Shown here piece by piece: positions 44,824-54,458 of a DNA stretch of 64,000 bases. A program made the position numbers and the translations under genes. The stretch spans positions 124,001 to 188,000 of the forward strand of contig NZ_LKEU01000035.1 of the NCBI RefSeq assembly GCF_001766835.1, read 5' to 3'. The first letter of the stretch is position 1. Every line of letters begins with the position of its first letter. The notes beneath the pieces are model-generated. The model had not been told where the DNA came from. It made no database searches and was given only the letters and a program-made list of their open reading frames with translations. Source of the stretch: Acetobacterium wieringae (lineage in GTDB: Bacteria > Bacillota > Clostridia > Eubacteriales > Eubacteriaceae).

Positions 44824-45837
44824 ATGGCAGAAATTCTTTCGCAAAGTCAAATTGATAGCCTTTTAAGCAGCCTGATCAGTGGTAAAGATGAGCCGGAAGC
44901 GCCAAGTCCGGTGGCCGGTAAGAAGGTTAAAGATTACGATTTTAGAAGACCAAAGCTTTTTACCAGAGAGCAACTTAAGCATTTATTCAGTATTTATGAA
45001 AATTATGCCCGGCTGGTGTCTTCTCATATAACAGGAATTCTGCAGACATACAGTTTGGTAGAAATAATCGAGGTGGAAGAACAGCAGTACTACGAGTTTA
45101 ATAATGCCCTCCCCGATTCGGTCTTAATGGGGCTGATTGATTTTGATATTAAAGACAGCGAAGATGAAGAAGATCTGGTCATCATGGATCTTTCCAAAGA
45201 CGTTGGTTTTTGCAGTTTTGACCGGTTATTGGGTGGCTCAGGAAAGCCCTTGAAGGAAGATCGGGAGTTTACTGAAATTGAAATTGGGGTTATGGAGTAT
45301 TTTTTCAGAGGGATGATCAACCTGATGAAAAACGTCTGGTTTGATTATCTGGAAATCTCTCCCCGGTTAATGAAAATTGAAACCAATTCCCGAATTCTTC
45401 AGGGGATTGGGGCCGATGAAAATGTCGTCATTATCGTTATGAGTATTAAAGTAAATGAAACCCAGGGAAAGATTAACATCTGTATTCCGGCGACAACCCT
45501 GGATATGCTCTTTAAAAAGAAAATGTCTCAAACCAAGAAGAATATCAAAAGAGGCGATCAACAGGCAGAGGAAAAGAGACGCTTAAATATTATCAATGAA
45601 ATCAGAAAGACGGAGTTGGAAATAAAAGGTGTCCTAGGTGATACGGAGGTACTCTCCCAGGATATTTATGAGCTGGAAGTTGGAGATATCATCAAGTTGA
45701 ATAAACCGGCAAATTCGATGGTTGATATTGTTGTCAACGATGAAGTCTGGTTTAGGGGAGAAATGGGTGATTACAAGAAAAAAAGAGCGATTCAGATAAA
45801 AGAGCTTAACGAGAGGGGAAGTGAACTATTCATATGA
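44824..45837 (+). CDS. fliM: Flagellar motor switch protein FliM
   Basis: FliM is the C-ring component that binds CheY-P and reverses rotation. The N-terminal CheY-binding peptide ILSQSQIDSLLSSL is present, then a CheC-like middle domain (about 45-230) without the ExxN catalytic sites, and a C-terminal SpoA domain (about 255-330). The stop overlaps the fliY start by 4 nt (ATGA), so translation is coupled. Confidence 0.95.
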   Translation: MAEILSQSQIDSLLSSLISGKDEPEAPSPVAGKKVKDYDFRRPKLFTREQLKHLFSIYENYARLVSSHITGILQTYSLVEIIEVEEQQYYEFNNALPDSVLMGLIDFDIKDSEDEEDLVIMDLSKDVGFCSFDRLLGGSGKPLKEDREFTEIEIGVMEYFFRGMINLMKNVWFDYLEISPRLMKIETNSRILQGIGADENVVIIVMSIKVNETQGKINICIPATTLDMLFKKKMSQTKKNIKRGDQQAEEKRRLNIINEIRKTELEIKGVLGDTEVLSQDIYELEVGDIIKLNKPANSMVDIVVNDEVWFRGEMGDYKKKRAIQIKELNERGSELFI

Positions 45838-46916
45838 CAGAAGCAGTAGAAAATCCAGATAAGCTATCCGGAATGGAAGTTGATGTTATCGGCGAGGTTA
45901 TGAACATCAGTATGGGCACAGCCGCCACCGCAATGTCAACCATTTTAAATACCAAGGTTAATATTACGACGCCAAGAATTGAAACAATCGGAGTCGAAGA
46001 GTTTGAGTTCGCTTACCTTGAACCAGTAATCGGGGTTTTGATTAACTATGTTGAGGGAATCGAAGGGGCCAATGTCCTGCTGTTACAAGAGTCGGACATG
46101 AAAAAAATCTTGTCACAGTTGTTTGATATGGACACCAGTGATGATATTGAGTTTGATGAAATCAGCAAAAGTGCCATTGGTGAAATCATGAACCAGATGA
46201 TGGGAGCGGCAGCAGGCGCATTAGCTTCATTTCTGGGAAAAGTTGTCAATATTTCACCGCCAACCCTACTGGATACTACCAGTAAAGCCAGTATTCGTGA
46301 TTTGTTTTCCTTGAAGGGCGATAATCTGGTTAGTATAAAGTTTAATCTGAGCATTGAAGGCCTGGTTGAAAGTGAATTTATCAGTGCCATGGAACCTGCT
46401 CTGGCCCGGGAAATTGTAACCATGTCGATGGGTGCCAGTGGCATGGACGATGAGGAAAAAGTTGCCCCGCCCCCGCCCCCGCCGGTACAACCGGAAGTGG
46501 CCTACCAGCAACCACCCCAGGCTCCGCCAGCAGAACCGGCTCGGGTGGTTCGAAATGATCCGCCACCAGCGGCTTATGCCCCACCCCAACAACCGGTGCA
46601 GGTCAATCCCTATGAATATCGAAAACTTGGTGAAGAGCAACCAATGAATATCCCTGGTGATAATCTGGACTTACTGATGTCTGTGCCAATTCAGATTACG
46701 GTAGAATTGGGCCGAACCAGAAAAAAAATAAAAGATATCGCCGAGTTGACACTGGGGAATATTGTTGAGCTGGATCGCCAGGCAGGCGATCAGGTGGATG
46801 TCATTGCCAACGGACGATTAATTGCCCGGGGTGATGTGGTCGTTGTCGATGATAACTATAGCGTAAAAATTACCGAAATTATTAAAGTCAGAGATAATTC
46901 TGAACAAAAAAAATAG
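45834..46916 (+). CDS. fliY: Motor switch phosphatase FliY (FliN-type with CheC domain)
   Basis: A 360-residue C-ring protein: N-terminal CheC-like phosphatase domain (about 10-200), Pro-rich linker (about 205-265, many PPPP and QPP), and C-terminal SpoA/FliN domain (about 275-350, SVPIQITVELGRTRKKIKD). Both phosphatase sites are intact: DVIGEVMN near residue 18 and SAIGEIMN near 105. Unlike FliM it lacks an N-terminal CheY-binding EIDALL-type peptide. It should dephosphorylate CheY-P at the switch. Confidence 0.92.
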   Translation: MTEAVENPDKLSGMEVDVIGEVMNISMGTAATAMSTILNTKVNITTPRIETIGVEEFEFAYLEPVIGVLINYVEGIEGANVLLLQESDMKKILSQLFDMDTSDDIEFDEISKSAIGEIMNQMMGAAAGALASFLGKVVNISPPTLLDTTSKASIRDLFSLKGDNLVSIKFNLSIEGLVESEFISAMEPALAREIVTMSMGASGMDDEEKVAPPPPPPVQPEVAYQQPPQAPPAEPARVVRNDPPPAAYAPPQQPVQVNPYEYRKLGEEQPMNIPGDNLDLLMSVPIQITVELGRTRKKIKDIAELTLGNIVELDRQAGDQVDVIANGRLIARGDVVVVDDNYSVKITEIIKVRDNSEQKK

Positions 46917-46967
46917 CAGAAATTAGTATAGATAATAAATTCAAAGCATGAATTAAAGGAGAAGAAA

Positions 46968-47330
46968 ATGAGTAAAATTTTAATTGTAGATGATGCGGCT
47001 TTTATGCGGATGATGATCAAGGATAGTTTAAAAAAGGGTGGTTATACCGATTTTATCGAAGCTGAAAATGGCGAAATTGCCCTGGCGGAATACAAAGAAA
47101 ATCGACCGGATTTAGTGCTTCTGGATATTACAATGCCAGTGATGGACGGTATTCAGGCGCTTCAGGCAATTAAAGGATTTGAGCCCCAATCCAAGGTTAT
47201 TATGTGTTCGGCCATGGGTCAGGAAGGGATGGTCGTCGAAGCCATCAAAAATGGTGCGCTGGATTTTATCGTAAAACCATTTAAAGCAGATCGTCTCCTT
47301 CAAACCGTTAATAGTGCCCTTGGCAAATAA
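46968..47330 (+). CDS. cheY: Chemotaxis response regulator CheY
   Basis: A single receiver domain of 120 residues. Acidic pocket Asp8-Asp9, phosphorylation site Asp53 (LLDITMPVMDG), Ser81 and Lys103 (IVKPFK) are all in place. Its position after fliY, within the C-ring genes, is the usual Firmicute arrangement. CheA, its kinase, is not in this window. Confidence 0.95.
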   Translation: MSKILIVDDAAFMRMMIKDSLKKGGYTDFIEAENGEIALAEYKENRPDLVLLDITMPVMDGIQALQAIKGFEPQSKVIMCSAMGQEGMVVEAIKNGALDFIVKPFKADRLLQTVNSALGK

Positions 47331-47347
47331 AAGAGAGCAGGTTCAAA

Positions 47348-47704
47348 TTGGGTTCGAGTGATGTATTTTCAATTATTCTGGCACTATTGGGAACCATCGG
47401 GGTCATTGTTTTAACCTATTATGGAAGCAGATGGTATATTGAACGGTTCATCAAACGGCCAGGATCATTATCAGGCGAACACCATATGAAAGTCATCGAA
47501 CGATTAATTGTCGGGAAAAACGGTTCAATTATTATCGTTGACATCCAGGGAGTTCAGTACCTGGTTGGCGTCACGGAACATAACATTCAAATTTTATCAC
47601 AATTGGATGAGCCCATTCCTTATCAAAAAAAGCAGGAACTATCTAAAGAGAGCTTTTTGAGTATGGTAAAATCATTTTCTCAAAAGGAAAAACAGAATGA
47701 ATGA
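47348..47704 (+). CDS. fliO: Flagellar export component FliO
   Basis: A 118-residue protein with one N-terminal membrane segment (FSIILALLGTIGVIVLTYYG) and a small soluble domain with LSGEHHMKVIERLIVGKNGS and IQGVQYLVGVTEHNIQIL, characteristic of FliO/FliZ. FliO assists assembly of FliP. The start is TTG with AGAGCAGG upstream. It overlaps fliP by 8 nt. Confidence 0.88.
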   Translation: MGSSDVFSIILALLGTIGVIVLTYYGSRWYIERFIKRPGSLSGEHHMKVIERLIVGKNGSIIIVDIQGVQYLVGVTEHNIQILSQLDEPIPYQKKQELSKESFLSMVKSFSQKEKQNE

Positions 47705-48485
47705 TATAATTGAGACATCAAAAAATAGAAGTGTGCGTTTAAAAAAAATACTGATTAGCCTTACGGTCTTAGCCATTTTGTTTTCTCTGACTGCTGTAAA
47801 AGCTTATGGTGCCGAGTTATCGGTGGAAGGTTTGTTGGCTGGGGAAAGCTCGGATACGGTAAAAATCATTGTTCTGATGACATTGATTGCGATTGTACCG
47901 ACGCTGCTCTTAATGATGACGTGTTTTGGCAGAATTATTATTGTTCTGTCGTTTTTAAGAAACGCATTAGGCTTGCAACAAACACCTCCCAATCAGATTC
48001 TGGTGGGTCTGGCGCTGGCCATCACCTTTTTTGTAATGTCACCGGTTTTAACCGAGATCAATGAGGTGGCATTGCAACCCTACAATGCCGGTACGATAAA
48101 CACCCAGCAATTTTTGGATTTGGCAGTGGTGCCGATTAAAGAATGGATGTTGATGCAAACCACCACCACGGATGTGGATTTGTTTAAAAGTCTGGCAATA
48201 CAGGCAGGCCAAACCGGTATTGAAAACGTGTCGCCAGCAGACTTGCCTATGACCGTTGTGATTCCTGCCTTTATCATCAGTGAATTGAAACGGGCCTTTT
48301 TGATTGGTTTTTTGCTGTTTATCCCTTTTCTGATCATTGACATGATTGTTTCGAGTGTACTTATGTCCATGGGGATGATGATGCTGCCACCGGTTATGAT
48401 TTCCATGCCATTCAAACTGATGTTGTTTGTGGTGGTGGATGGATGGGGGTTACTCGTCAAAACCCTGATCATGACCTACAATTAA
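47697..48485 (+). CDS. fliP: Flagellar export gate protein FliP
   Basis: FliP forms the core of the type III export gate with FliQ and FliR. It has an N-terminal signal peptide region (about 18-40, ending AYGAE) and the conserved LMTLIAIVPTLLLMMTCFGR, LGLQQTPPNQILVGLAL, FIISELKRAFLIGFLLFIPF and MMMLPPVMISMPFKLMLFV segments. Length 262 aa is normal. Confidence 0.95.
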   Translation: MNDIIETSKNRSVRLKKILISLTVLAILFSLTAVKAYGAELSVEGLLAGESSDTVKIIVLMTLIAIVPTLLLMMTCFGRIIIVLSFLRNALGLQQTPPNQILVGLALAITFFVMSPVLTEINEVALQPYNAGTINTQQFLDLAVVPIKEWMLMQTTTTDVDLFKSLAIQAGQTGIENVSPADLPMTVVIPAFIISELKRAFLIGFLLFIPFLIIDMIVSSVLMSMGMMMLPPVMISMPFKLMLFVVVDGWGLLVKTLIMTYN

Positions 48486-48500
48486 AGAAGGGAGCAGCTA

Positions 48501-48767
48501 ATGAGTACAGGTGATTTAATTGGTATCTTTAGAGATGCAATCTTTACCGGGATGAAGGTGGCAGGTCCCATCCTGTTGATCAGTATGCTGGTGGGCTTGA
48601 TTATTTCAATTATTCAGGCAGCTACATCCATCAATGAACAGACCATGACATTTGTTCCCAAACTGATCATCACCGCACTGATGATGATTATTGCCGGTGG
48701 GTGGATGCTTCAACAGATGATGGATCTGGTCTTTCGGATTTTTGAGCTGATTGCCACCAAGATCTAA
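48501..48767 (+). CDS. fliQ: Flagellar export gate protein FliQ
   Basis: An 88-residue protein with two membrane segments and the family pattern MKVAGPILLISMLVGLIISI with QAATSINEQTMTFVPKL. AGGGAG precedes the ATG. Part of the FliPQR gate. Confidence 0.95.
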   Translation: MSTGDLIGIFRDAIFTGMKVAGPILLISMLVGLIISIIQAATSINEQTMTFVPKLIITALMMIIAGGWMLQQMMDLVFRIFELIATKI

Positions 48768-48780
48768 CAGATAAATATGG

Positions 48781-49557
48781 GTGATAAATGTGACATTTGA
48801 CATGAACCAGTATTTGATTTTTTTGCTTGCCAGCTGTCGAACCGCCGGGGTGATTTTTTTTAATCCGATTTTTGGTCGAAACAGTGTCCCCAGTATCGTG
48901 AAAGTTGGTTTATCTCTGGCCATTGCGATGTTTGCTGTCTTTGAACTCGGAACGACCCAGGTAATTAATTACAGTGGGATTGAGTTTATCGGGGCGATGC
49001 TTCAGGGCTTTATCATAGGTATTGTAATTGGTTTTATCATGACCCTTTTTCTTTCAGTTTTTCAACTGGGTGGAGAAGTTATTGATATGCAAATGGGCTT
49101 GAGTATGGCATCCATGTATGACCCGGCCACCAAGGCCAATATCTCAGTGACCGGAAATTTGTTGACTGCGATGTACGTGCTTGTTTTTTTTATTTCAAAT
49201 GCGCATCTGGCCCTCTTTACCGTAGTGATTAAATCATTTCAGGTTATTCCGCTGGGAGTTGGACAGGTCAGTGATAAGGTGGCTGTATATTTTATCGAAT
49301 TGATGTACTATATTTTTATCTATGCCGTACAGGTAGCGATCCCCATTATCGTCACTGAAATCGTGTCCGAATTTGCAGTAGGGATCCTGATGCGCCTGGT
49401 ACCGAACATCAATGTGTTTGTTATCAATATCCAAATTAAAGTTTTCATTGGTTTTATTGTTATCTTCACTTTAATCCCGGCATTGGCTAATTTTATGACT
49501 CAAATGAATTTGCTGATGATGGAAAAAATAACTCAGGTACTGACGTTTTTTGTCTAA
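48781..49557 (+). CDS. fliR: Flagellar export gate protein FliR
   Basis: A 258-residue protein with about six hydrophobic segments and FliR features (RTAGVIFFNPIFGRNSVPSIVK near the N-terminus, FQLGGEVIDMQMGLSMASMYDP mid-protein). The GTG start has a weak ribosome site; FliQ to FliR spacing is 13 nt. It completes the export pore. Confidence 0.94.
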   Translation: MINVTFDMNQYLIFLLASCRTAGVIFFNPIFGRNSVPSIVKVGLSLAIAMFAVFELGTTQVINYSGIEFIGAMLQGFIIGIVIGFIMTLFLSVFQLGGEVIDMQMGLSMASMYDPATKANISVTGNLLTAMYVLVFFISNAHLALFTVVIKSFQVIPLGVGQVSDKVAVYFIELMYYIFIYAVQVAIPIIVTEIVSEFAVGILMRLVPNINVFVINIQIKVFIGFIVIFTLIPALANFMTQMNLLMMEKITQVLTFFV

Positions 49558-49581
49558 CATCGCTAATAATCGGAGAAAAGA

Positions 49582-50649
49582 ATGGCAGGATCAGAAAAAA
49601 CCGAAAAAGCAACCCCCAAAAAAAGAAAAGATGAACGAAAAAAGGGCAATACCTTTCAAAGTAAAGATGTTGTCTCTGTGGTACTGCTTTTTGTGGCTTT
49701 TTTTATCTTAAACCTGCTGGTTCCATTTATCTATCAGCAGATCAAGAATCTCTATATTGCCCAAATGAAGAAAATGACGACCATGGAGACCCTTACCGTG
49801 TCCGGGGTTAATCAGTTATTTCGGGAAGGGGCTCTGGTATTTTTTATTTCCGTGCTGCCGGTGGCAATCGTAATCATGTTTGTTGCAGTTATTATGTCAG
49901 GGGTACAAACTGGTTTTCTGGTAACTGGGGATGCATTAAAACCAAAATTTAACCGAATTAATCCACTATCAGGAATCAAGCGGATGTTTTCACTGCGATC
50001 ACTCGTAGAGCTCCTTAAATCACTGGCCAAGGTAGCGTTGATCATTGCCATTATTTATACCACCATTTTGGCCATGATTCCAATGACACCAGATATGCTA
50101 ATCACTAAGATTGATGAAAATGTGATGTTTATGATGGATCAGACCATGTCCATGGTTCAGACTGTCTGTATGATTTTTGCGGTTGTGGCCATTCTGGATT
50201 ATGCCTATCAGCGTTACGACTATGAAAAAAAACTCAAAATGACCAAGCAGGAAGTCAAAGACGAATATAAGCAGACGGAAGGAAACCCCGAAATTAAAGG
50301 GAAAATCCGGCAAAAACAACGGGAAATGAGCATGAGCCGGATGATGCAGATGGTCCCTCAGGCTGATGTTATTGTCAGAAACCCAACCCATTTTGCGGTG
50401 GCCTTAAAATATGATGCCGACCAGGATGTGGCCCCGCTGGTATTGGCGAAAGGGAAAGACCATATTGCTCTGCGGATTGTTAAAGTCGCTGAGGAAAACA
50501 AGGTACTGGTTAAAGAAAATAAGGGGTTAGCCCGCAGTCTGTATGAATCGGTGGAGATTAATGCCTACATCCCGGCAGAACTCTACAAAGCTGTAGCAGA
50601 ATTAATGGCTTGGGTTTATAGCACACGTAAAAAGGAAAATGTCAAATGA
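49582..50649 (+). CDS. flhB: Flagellar export switch protein FlhB
   Basis: FlhB sets substrate specificity of flagellar export. Four membrane segments follow a charged N-terminus (EKTEKATPKKRKDERKKGN), and the self-cleavage motif NPTH is near residue 267 (IVRNPTHFAVALKY). It should interact with FliK encoded at the start of the cluster. Overlaps flhA by 4 nt (ATGA). Confidence 0.96.
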   Translation: MAGSEKTEKATPKKRKDERKKGNTFQSKDVVSVVLLFVAFFILNLLVPFIYQQIKNLYIAQMKKMTTMETLTVSGVNQLFREGALVFFISVLPVAIVIMFVAVIMSGVQTGFLVTGDALKPKFNRINPLSGIKRMFSLRSLVELLKSLAKVALIIAIIYTTILAMIPMTPDMLITKIDENVMFMMDQTMSMVQTVCMIFAVVAILDYAYQRYDYEKKLKMTKQEVKDEYKQTEGNPEIKGKIRQKQREMSMSRMMQMVPQADVIVRNPTHFAVALKYDADQDVAPLVLAKGKDHIALRIVKVAEENKVLVKENKGLARSLYESVEINAYIPAELYKAVAELMAWVYSTRKKENVK

Positions 50650-52706
50650 AAATCATTCAGAACCTTGTCGTTGTCTTTGTAATTCTGACAATCGCCCTTA
50701 TTATTATACCACTGCCGCCATTTATTCTGGATTTTATGTTTATTTTAAACATATCCATATCCCTGATTATTCTCTTAACAACCATGTATATAAAAGGGCC
50801 CTTGGACTTTTCGATCTTTCCATCGCTGCTCCTTATTACAACGCTGTTGCGACTGGCCCTCAACATTTCCTCAACCCGATTGATTCTTTCAAACGGCGGA
50901 GAAGCTGGGAAAATCATTGAAACCTTTGGTTCATTTGTTTTGGGCGGTAATGCCGTTGTCGGTTTTATCGTCTTTATTATCATTGTTATTGTCCAGTTTA
51001 TCGTAATTACCAAGGGGGCTGAGCGAATTTCTGAAGTATCGGCCCGATTTACGCTGGATGCCATGCCCGGAAAGCAGATGTCCATTGATGCCGATCTTAG
51101 TTCCGGGGCAATTACCGATGCCGAAGCCAAAGAAAGGCGACAGAAAATTCAAACCGAAGCCGAGTTTTATGGTTCTATGGATGGGGCTACCAAGCTGGTT
51201 AAAGGCGATGCGGTCGCTTCAATGATTATTGCGGTCGTCAATCTCGTCGGTGGAATGATTATCGGGATGGTTCAGGGATCCATGCCCCTTGAAGAAGTGG
51301 TTTCGGTTTATACCATTGCCACCGTTGGGGATGGTCTGGTCAGCCAGGTACCGGCACTGATGATTTCAGTGGCTACCGCCATGATTGTGACCCGGGCCGC
51401 TTCGGAAAACAACCTGAATGTGGATGTCAAGAACCAGTTTTTATCTCAACCCCAGGTTTTGGTCATTGCCGGGATTGGTATTGCGGCCCTGGCTTTTATT
51501 CCCGGCGCACCAGCATTTCAAATCCTGCTGTTAGCGGTCATGCTTAGCGGATTTGGTTTACTGATAATCCGTCGCTCCAATGTCAAAGTGGTGGTGGATG
51601 AGGTTGAGCAGATGACCCAGCTGATTCAGGAAGAAAGCAGTGAAGTTGATTTTTACCGTAACATCGATAATGTTTATAATATAATCGGGGTGGAACCGAT
51701 TGAAATGGAGTTTGGTTACTCCCTTTTGCCGATGGTGGATGAAGGCAGCTCCGGGAATTTTATCGATCGGATCGTTATTTTTAGAAAACAATTTGCGATG
51801 GACATGGGCGTGGTTATTCCCACTGTTCGATTAAGAGATAATGGACTCATTAACCCCAACCAGTATATAATTAAGATTAAAGGCGAAGAAATTGCCAAGG
51901 GCGAAGTTCTGGTCGGCTATTATCTGGCCCTTGATCCGACCAACACCAGTGAACCCATTGATGGGATTGAAACCATTGAGCCAGCTTACGGCATTAAGGG
52001 AAAATGGATCACTGAAAATGAGAAAGAATTGGCTGAGGTTTACGGCTATACGGTTATTGATGCCCTTTCTGTGATTGTTACCCACATGTCTGAGGTTATC
52101 AAGAAGCATATGCATGAATTGCTGAGTCGTCAGGACATCAATACGCTGCTGGAAAACGTCTCAAAAGCCAACCCGGCCATTGTCGATGATGTCATTCCCA
52201 ATATTATTTCGATAGCTGATTTCCAGAAAATTCTGATCAACCTCTTAAATGAAGGAATCCCCATCCGGGATATGGAGAGCATCCTGGAAACCCTGGGAGA
52301 TCATGGTACCAGTATCAAGGATACGGACATGCTGACAGAATATGTCAGACAGAAACTCAAACGAACCATCACTAGAAAATACACCGATGGCAATAGCATC
52401 AAGGTTATTGCGCTGGATCAGGAAATTGAGAACATCATCCTCAATTCGGCGAAGAAAAACGAGCATGGCACCTATCTGGCCATCGACCCTCAGGTGGTGC
52501 AAACTATTGTCGAAAAGGTAACCGAGCAAATTGAAAAACTCAAGGAAATCATTGATCATTCGATTATTCTCACTTCCCCAATTGTGCGTATTTATTTTAA
52601 GCGATTAATTGAACAATTTATGGCAGACCTAACCGTCCTATCCTTTAATGAAATAGATACCAATATTCAGATTCAGGTGATCGGTATGATAAAGTTGGAA
52701 AACTAA
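50646..52706 (+). CDS. flhA: Flagellar export protein FlhA
   Basis: FlhA couples ion flow to export; its cytoplasmic half docks chaperone-substrate complexes. Eight hydrophobic segments in the N-terminal half include FPSLLLITTLLRLALNISSTR and the FHIPEP-like loop (VSARFTLDAMPGKQMSIDAD), followed by a C-terminal cytoplasmic domain of about 350 residues. Length 686 aa is normal. In most clusters flhF and flhG follow; here the sigma factor gene comes next, so these two are absent from the expected place. Confidence 0.96.
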   Translation: MKIIQNLVVVFVILTIALIIIPLPPFILDFMFILNISISLIILLTTMYIKGPLDFSIFPSLLLITTLLRLALNISSTRLILSNGGEAGKIIETFGSFVLGGNAVVGFIVFIIIVIVQFIVITKGAERISEVSARFTLDAMPGKQMSIDADLSSGAITDAEAKERRQKIQTEAEFYGSMDGATKLVKGDAVASMIIAVVNLVGGMIIGMVQGSMPLEEVVSVYTIATVGDGLVSQVPALMISVATAMIVTRAASENNLNVDVKNQFLSQPQVLVIAGIGIAALAFIPGAPAFQILLLAVMLSGFGLLIIRRSNVKVVVDEVEQMTQLIQEESSEVDFYRNIDNVYNIIGVEPIEMEFGYSLLPMVDEGSSGNFIDRIVIFRKQFAMDMGVVIPTVRLRDNGLINPNQYIIKIKGEEIAKGEVLVGYYLALDPTNTSEPIDGIETIEPAYGIKGKWITENEKELAEVYGYTVIDALSVIVTHMSEVIKKHMHELLSRQDINTLLENVSKANPAIVDDVIPNIISIADFQKILINLLNEGIPIRDMESILETLGDHGTSIKDTDMLTEYVRQKLKRTITRKYTDGNSIKVIALDQEIENIILNSAKKNEHGTYLAIDPQVVQTIVEKVTEQIEKLKEIIDHSIILTSPIVRIYFKRLIEQFMADLTVLSFNEIDTNIQIQVIGMIKLEN

Positions 52707-52742
52707 TCAACGCAAATCCTTCTAAAAATAAGGAGTGTCAGA

Positions 52743-53606
52743 ATGAATGTTGCAGAAATAAATAGCGAAAAAAATGAACTAAGTGATAATGTATCGGAAG
52801 AACAGGCAGTCGATCAGATGCTTGAGCAGTCAGTGGAGACACCAGTGACAGAAAAGCTTGTCGATGAGAAGACGATGGCACTCTGGCAACTCTATAAAGA
52901 ACAGCGCACGACTGAGATCCGGAACGAAATCGTTCTGCAATATACCGGTCTGGTTAAGAAAATTGTGTTAAGATTTAAGGGTAGTTACAACAATTTCGGA
53001 CAGCTGGACGATATGGTTAACCAGGGGATGATTGTCCTGATTGATGCCGTTGAAAAGTTCGACCCTGAGATGGGGAATAAATTTGAAACTTTTGCTACCT
53101 TAAAAATCAGAGGAGCAGTGATTGATTTTATGCGTAAGCAGGATTGGGTCCCCCGCAGCCAGCGGAGTCTTTCAAAAGTGCTGGAAGAAACCTACGGCGA
53201 ATTGTATGCCGCCCTGGAAAGAGAACCCAGTGAAGCAGAAATTGCCGCCAAAATGGGAATATCGGAGGCTAATCTCCAGAAGATTTTACAGCAGCGACAT
53301 AATTCCATTGTTTTATCGTACGAAGAAGCCATAAACGAAAAAATGATGGAAGTTTCTCCGCTGATTACCGAAGAGCGAGCGGATGACTCACCGGAATCCA
53401 CCATCTTGTTTGATGAACTGAAAATGAAGTTGGGAGAAGCCCTTGACCAGTTAAAGGAAAAAGAGCGGCTGGTGGTTTCGCTTTATTATTATGAAAACTT
53501 AAAACTCAAAGAAATCGCCGAGGTGCTGGGCGTAACAGAGTCCCGAGTGTCTCAGATTCACTCCCAGGCGATGATAAAAATGAGAAACCGTTTAAAAAAC
53601 TATTAA
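52743..53606 (+). CDS. fliA: Flagellar sigma factor, FliA/SigD (sigma-28) family
   Basis: A 287-residue sigma factor of the FliA/WhiG type, which directs RNA polymerase to late flagellar and chemotaxis promoters. An unusually acidic 35-residue N-terminal extension precedes region 2 (LWQLYKEQRTTEIRNEIV, FGQLDDMVNQGMIVLIDAVEKFDP), region 3 (VPRSQRSLSKVLEETY), and region 4 (LKEIAEVLGVTESRVSQIHSQA). A sigma-28-like promoter at 60031-60057 and its anti-sigma factor FlgM are in the same cluster. AAGGAG is upstream. Confidence 0.94.
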   Translation: MNVAEINSEKNELSDNVSEEQAVDQMLEQSVETPVTEKLVDEKTMALWQLYKEQRTTEIRNEIVLQYTGLVKKIVLRFKGSYNNFGQLDDMVNQGMIVLIDAVEKFDPEMGNKFETFATLKIRGAVIDFMRKQDWVPRSQRSLSKVLEETYGELYAALEREPSEAEIAAKMGISEANLQKILQQRHNSIVLSYEEAINEKMMEVSPLITEERADDSPESTILFDELKMKLGEALDQLKEKERLVVSLYYYENLKLKEIAEVLGVTESRVSQIHSQAMIKMRNRLKNY

Positions 53607-53637
53607 ATTAAAGAATTATTAATTAGGAGGTATTATA

Positions 53638-54399
53638 ATGGACAGAGGATCCTATTCAGCCGCAGCTGGGATGTTATCCGGACAGCGAGCCATTAATGTC
53701 GTGGCTCAGAACGTTGCCAACGTTAGTACGGCCGGCTACAAAAACCAGTCAACAATACAGGCAACCTTTGCCGAATACATGGCCTCACGGATGAGCACTG
53801 ATCCCCAAATTGCTCAGGCTGACATTGGCCCCGGTGCCTACATTACAATTAATGATGCGCAGTACATTGATTTTACACAGGGTGGTTTTGAGAAAACCAA
53901 CCGGTCGGTGGATATGGCCATTCAAGGTCAGGGGTTTTTCGTCATCCAGAATCCAAATTTTGGACAGGTATTGACTCGGAATGGTCAATTTGAATTGGAT
54001 CAACAGGGCTTTTTAACGCTCCCAGGGGTTGGTCAGGTTTTAAACACAGCCGGTCAGCCGATTCAACTGGCTGGCAGTGATTTCAAGGTGAAAACGGACG
54101 GCACCATTGTTCAAAATGGTGCAGAAGTAACCCGGATCAATATCTCAACGGTGGCTAACGCTGCCGATTTAACCCCGGTCGGAGAAGGGTATTTTCAGAG
54201 TGCCACCGGCTTTCAATTAGCTCCGGCGGGAACCTTCAACCTGTTTCAGGAGATGATTGAACGATCAAATGTTGATATGACCGAAGAGATGAGTGACATG
54301 ATTGCCAAACAGAATAATTTTACATCGTGCACACAGATGTTAAAAATATTCGACAAGATCAGTGAAATTGCCTCCAATACCATTGGTAGGGTTGGCTAA
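53638..54399 (+). CDS. flgF: Flagellar rod protein FlgF/FlhO-like
   Basis: A 253-residue flagellar basal-body rod protein with the N-terminal motif SAAAGMLSGQRAINVVAQN (ANVSTAGYK) and C-terminal helix ending in SDMIAKQNNFTSCTQMLKIF. Between FlgF and FlgG assignments I prefer FlgF/FlhO because it is the first of a pair and its C-terminal motif is less canonical. GGAGGT precedes the ATG. Confidence 0.85.
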   Translation: MDRGSYSAAAGMLSGQRAINVVAQNVANVSTAGYKNQSTIQATFAEYMASRMSTDPQIAQADIGPGAYITINDAQYIDFTQGGFEKTNRSVDMAIQGQGFFVIQNPNFGQVLTRNGQFELDQQGFLTLPGVGQVLNTAGQPIQLAGSDFKVKTDGTIVQNGAEVTRINISTVANAADLTPVGEGYFQSATGFQLAPAGTFNLFQEMIERSNVDMTEEMSDMIAKQNNFTSCTQMLKIFDKISEIASNTIGRVG

Positions 54400-54458
54400 T
54401 AGCGGGATCGCAGTATTTCGGATAACTAATACCGGAACGAAAAAGGAGAAAAACGAGC

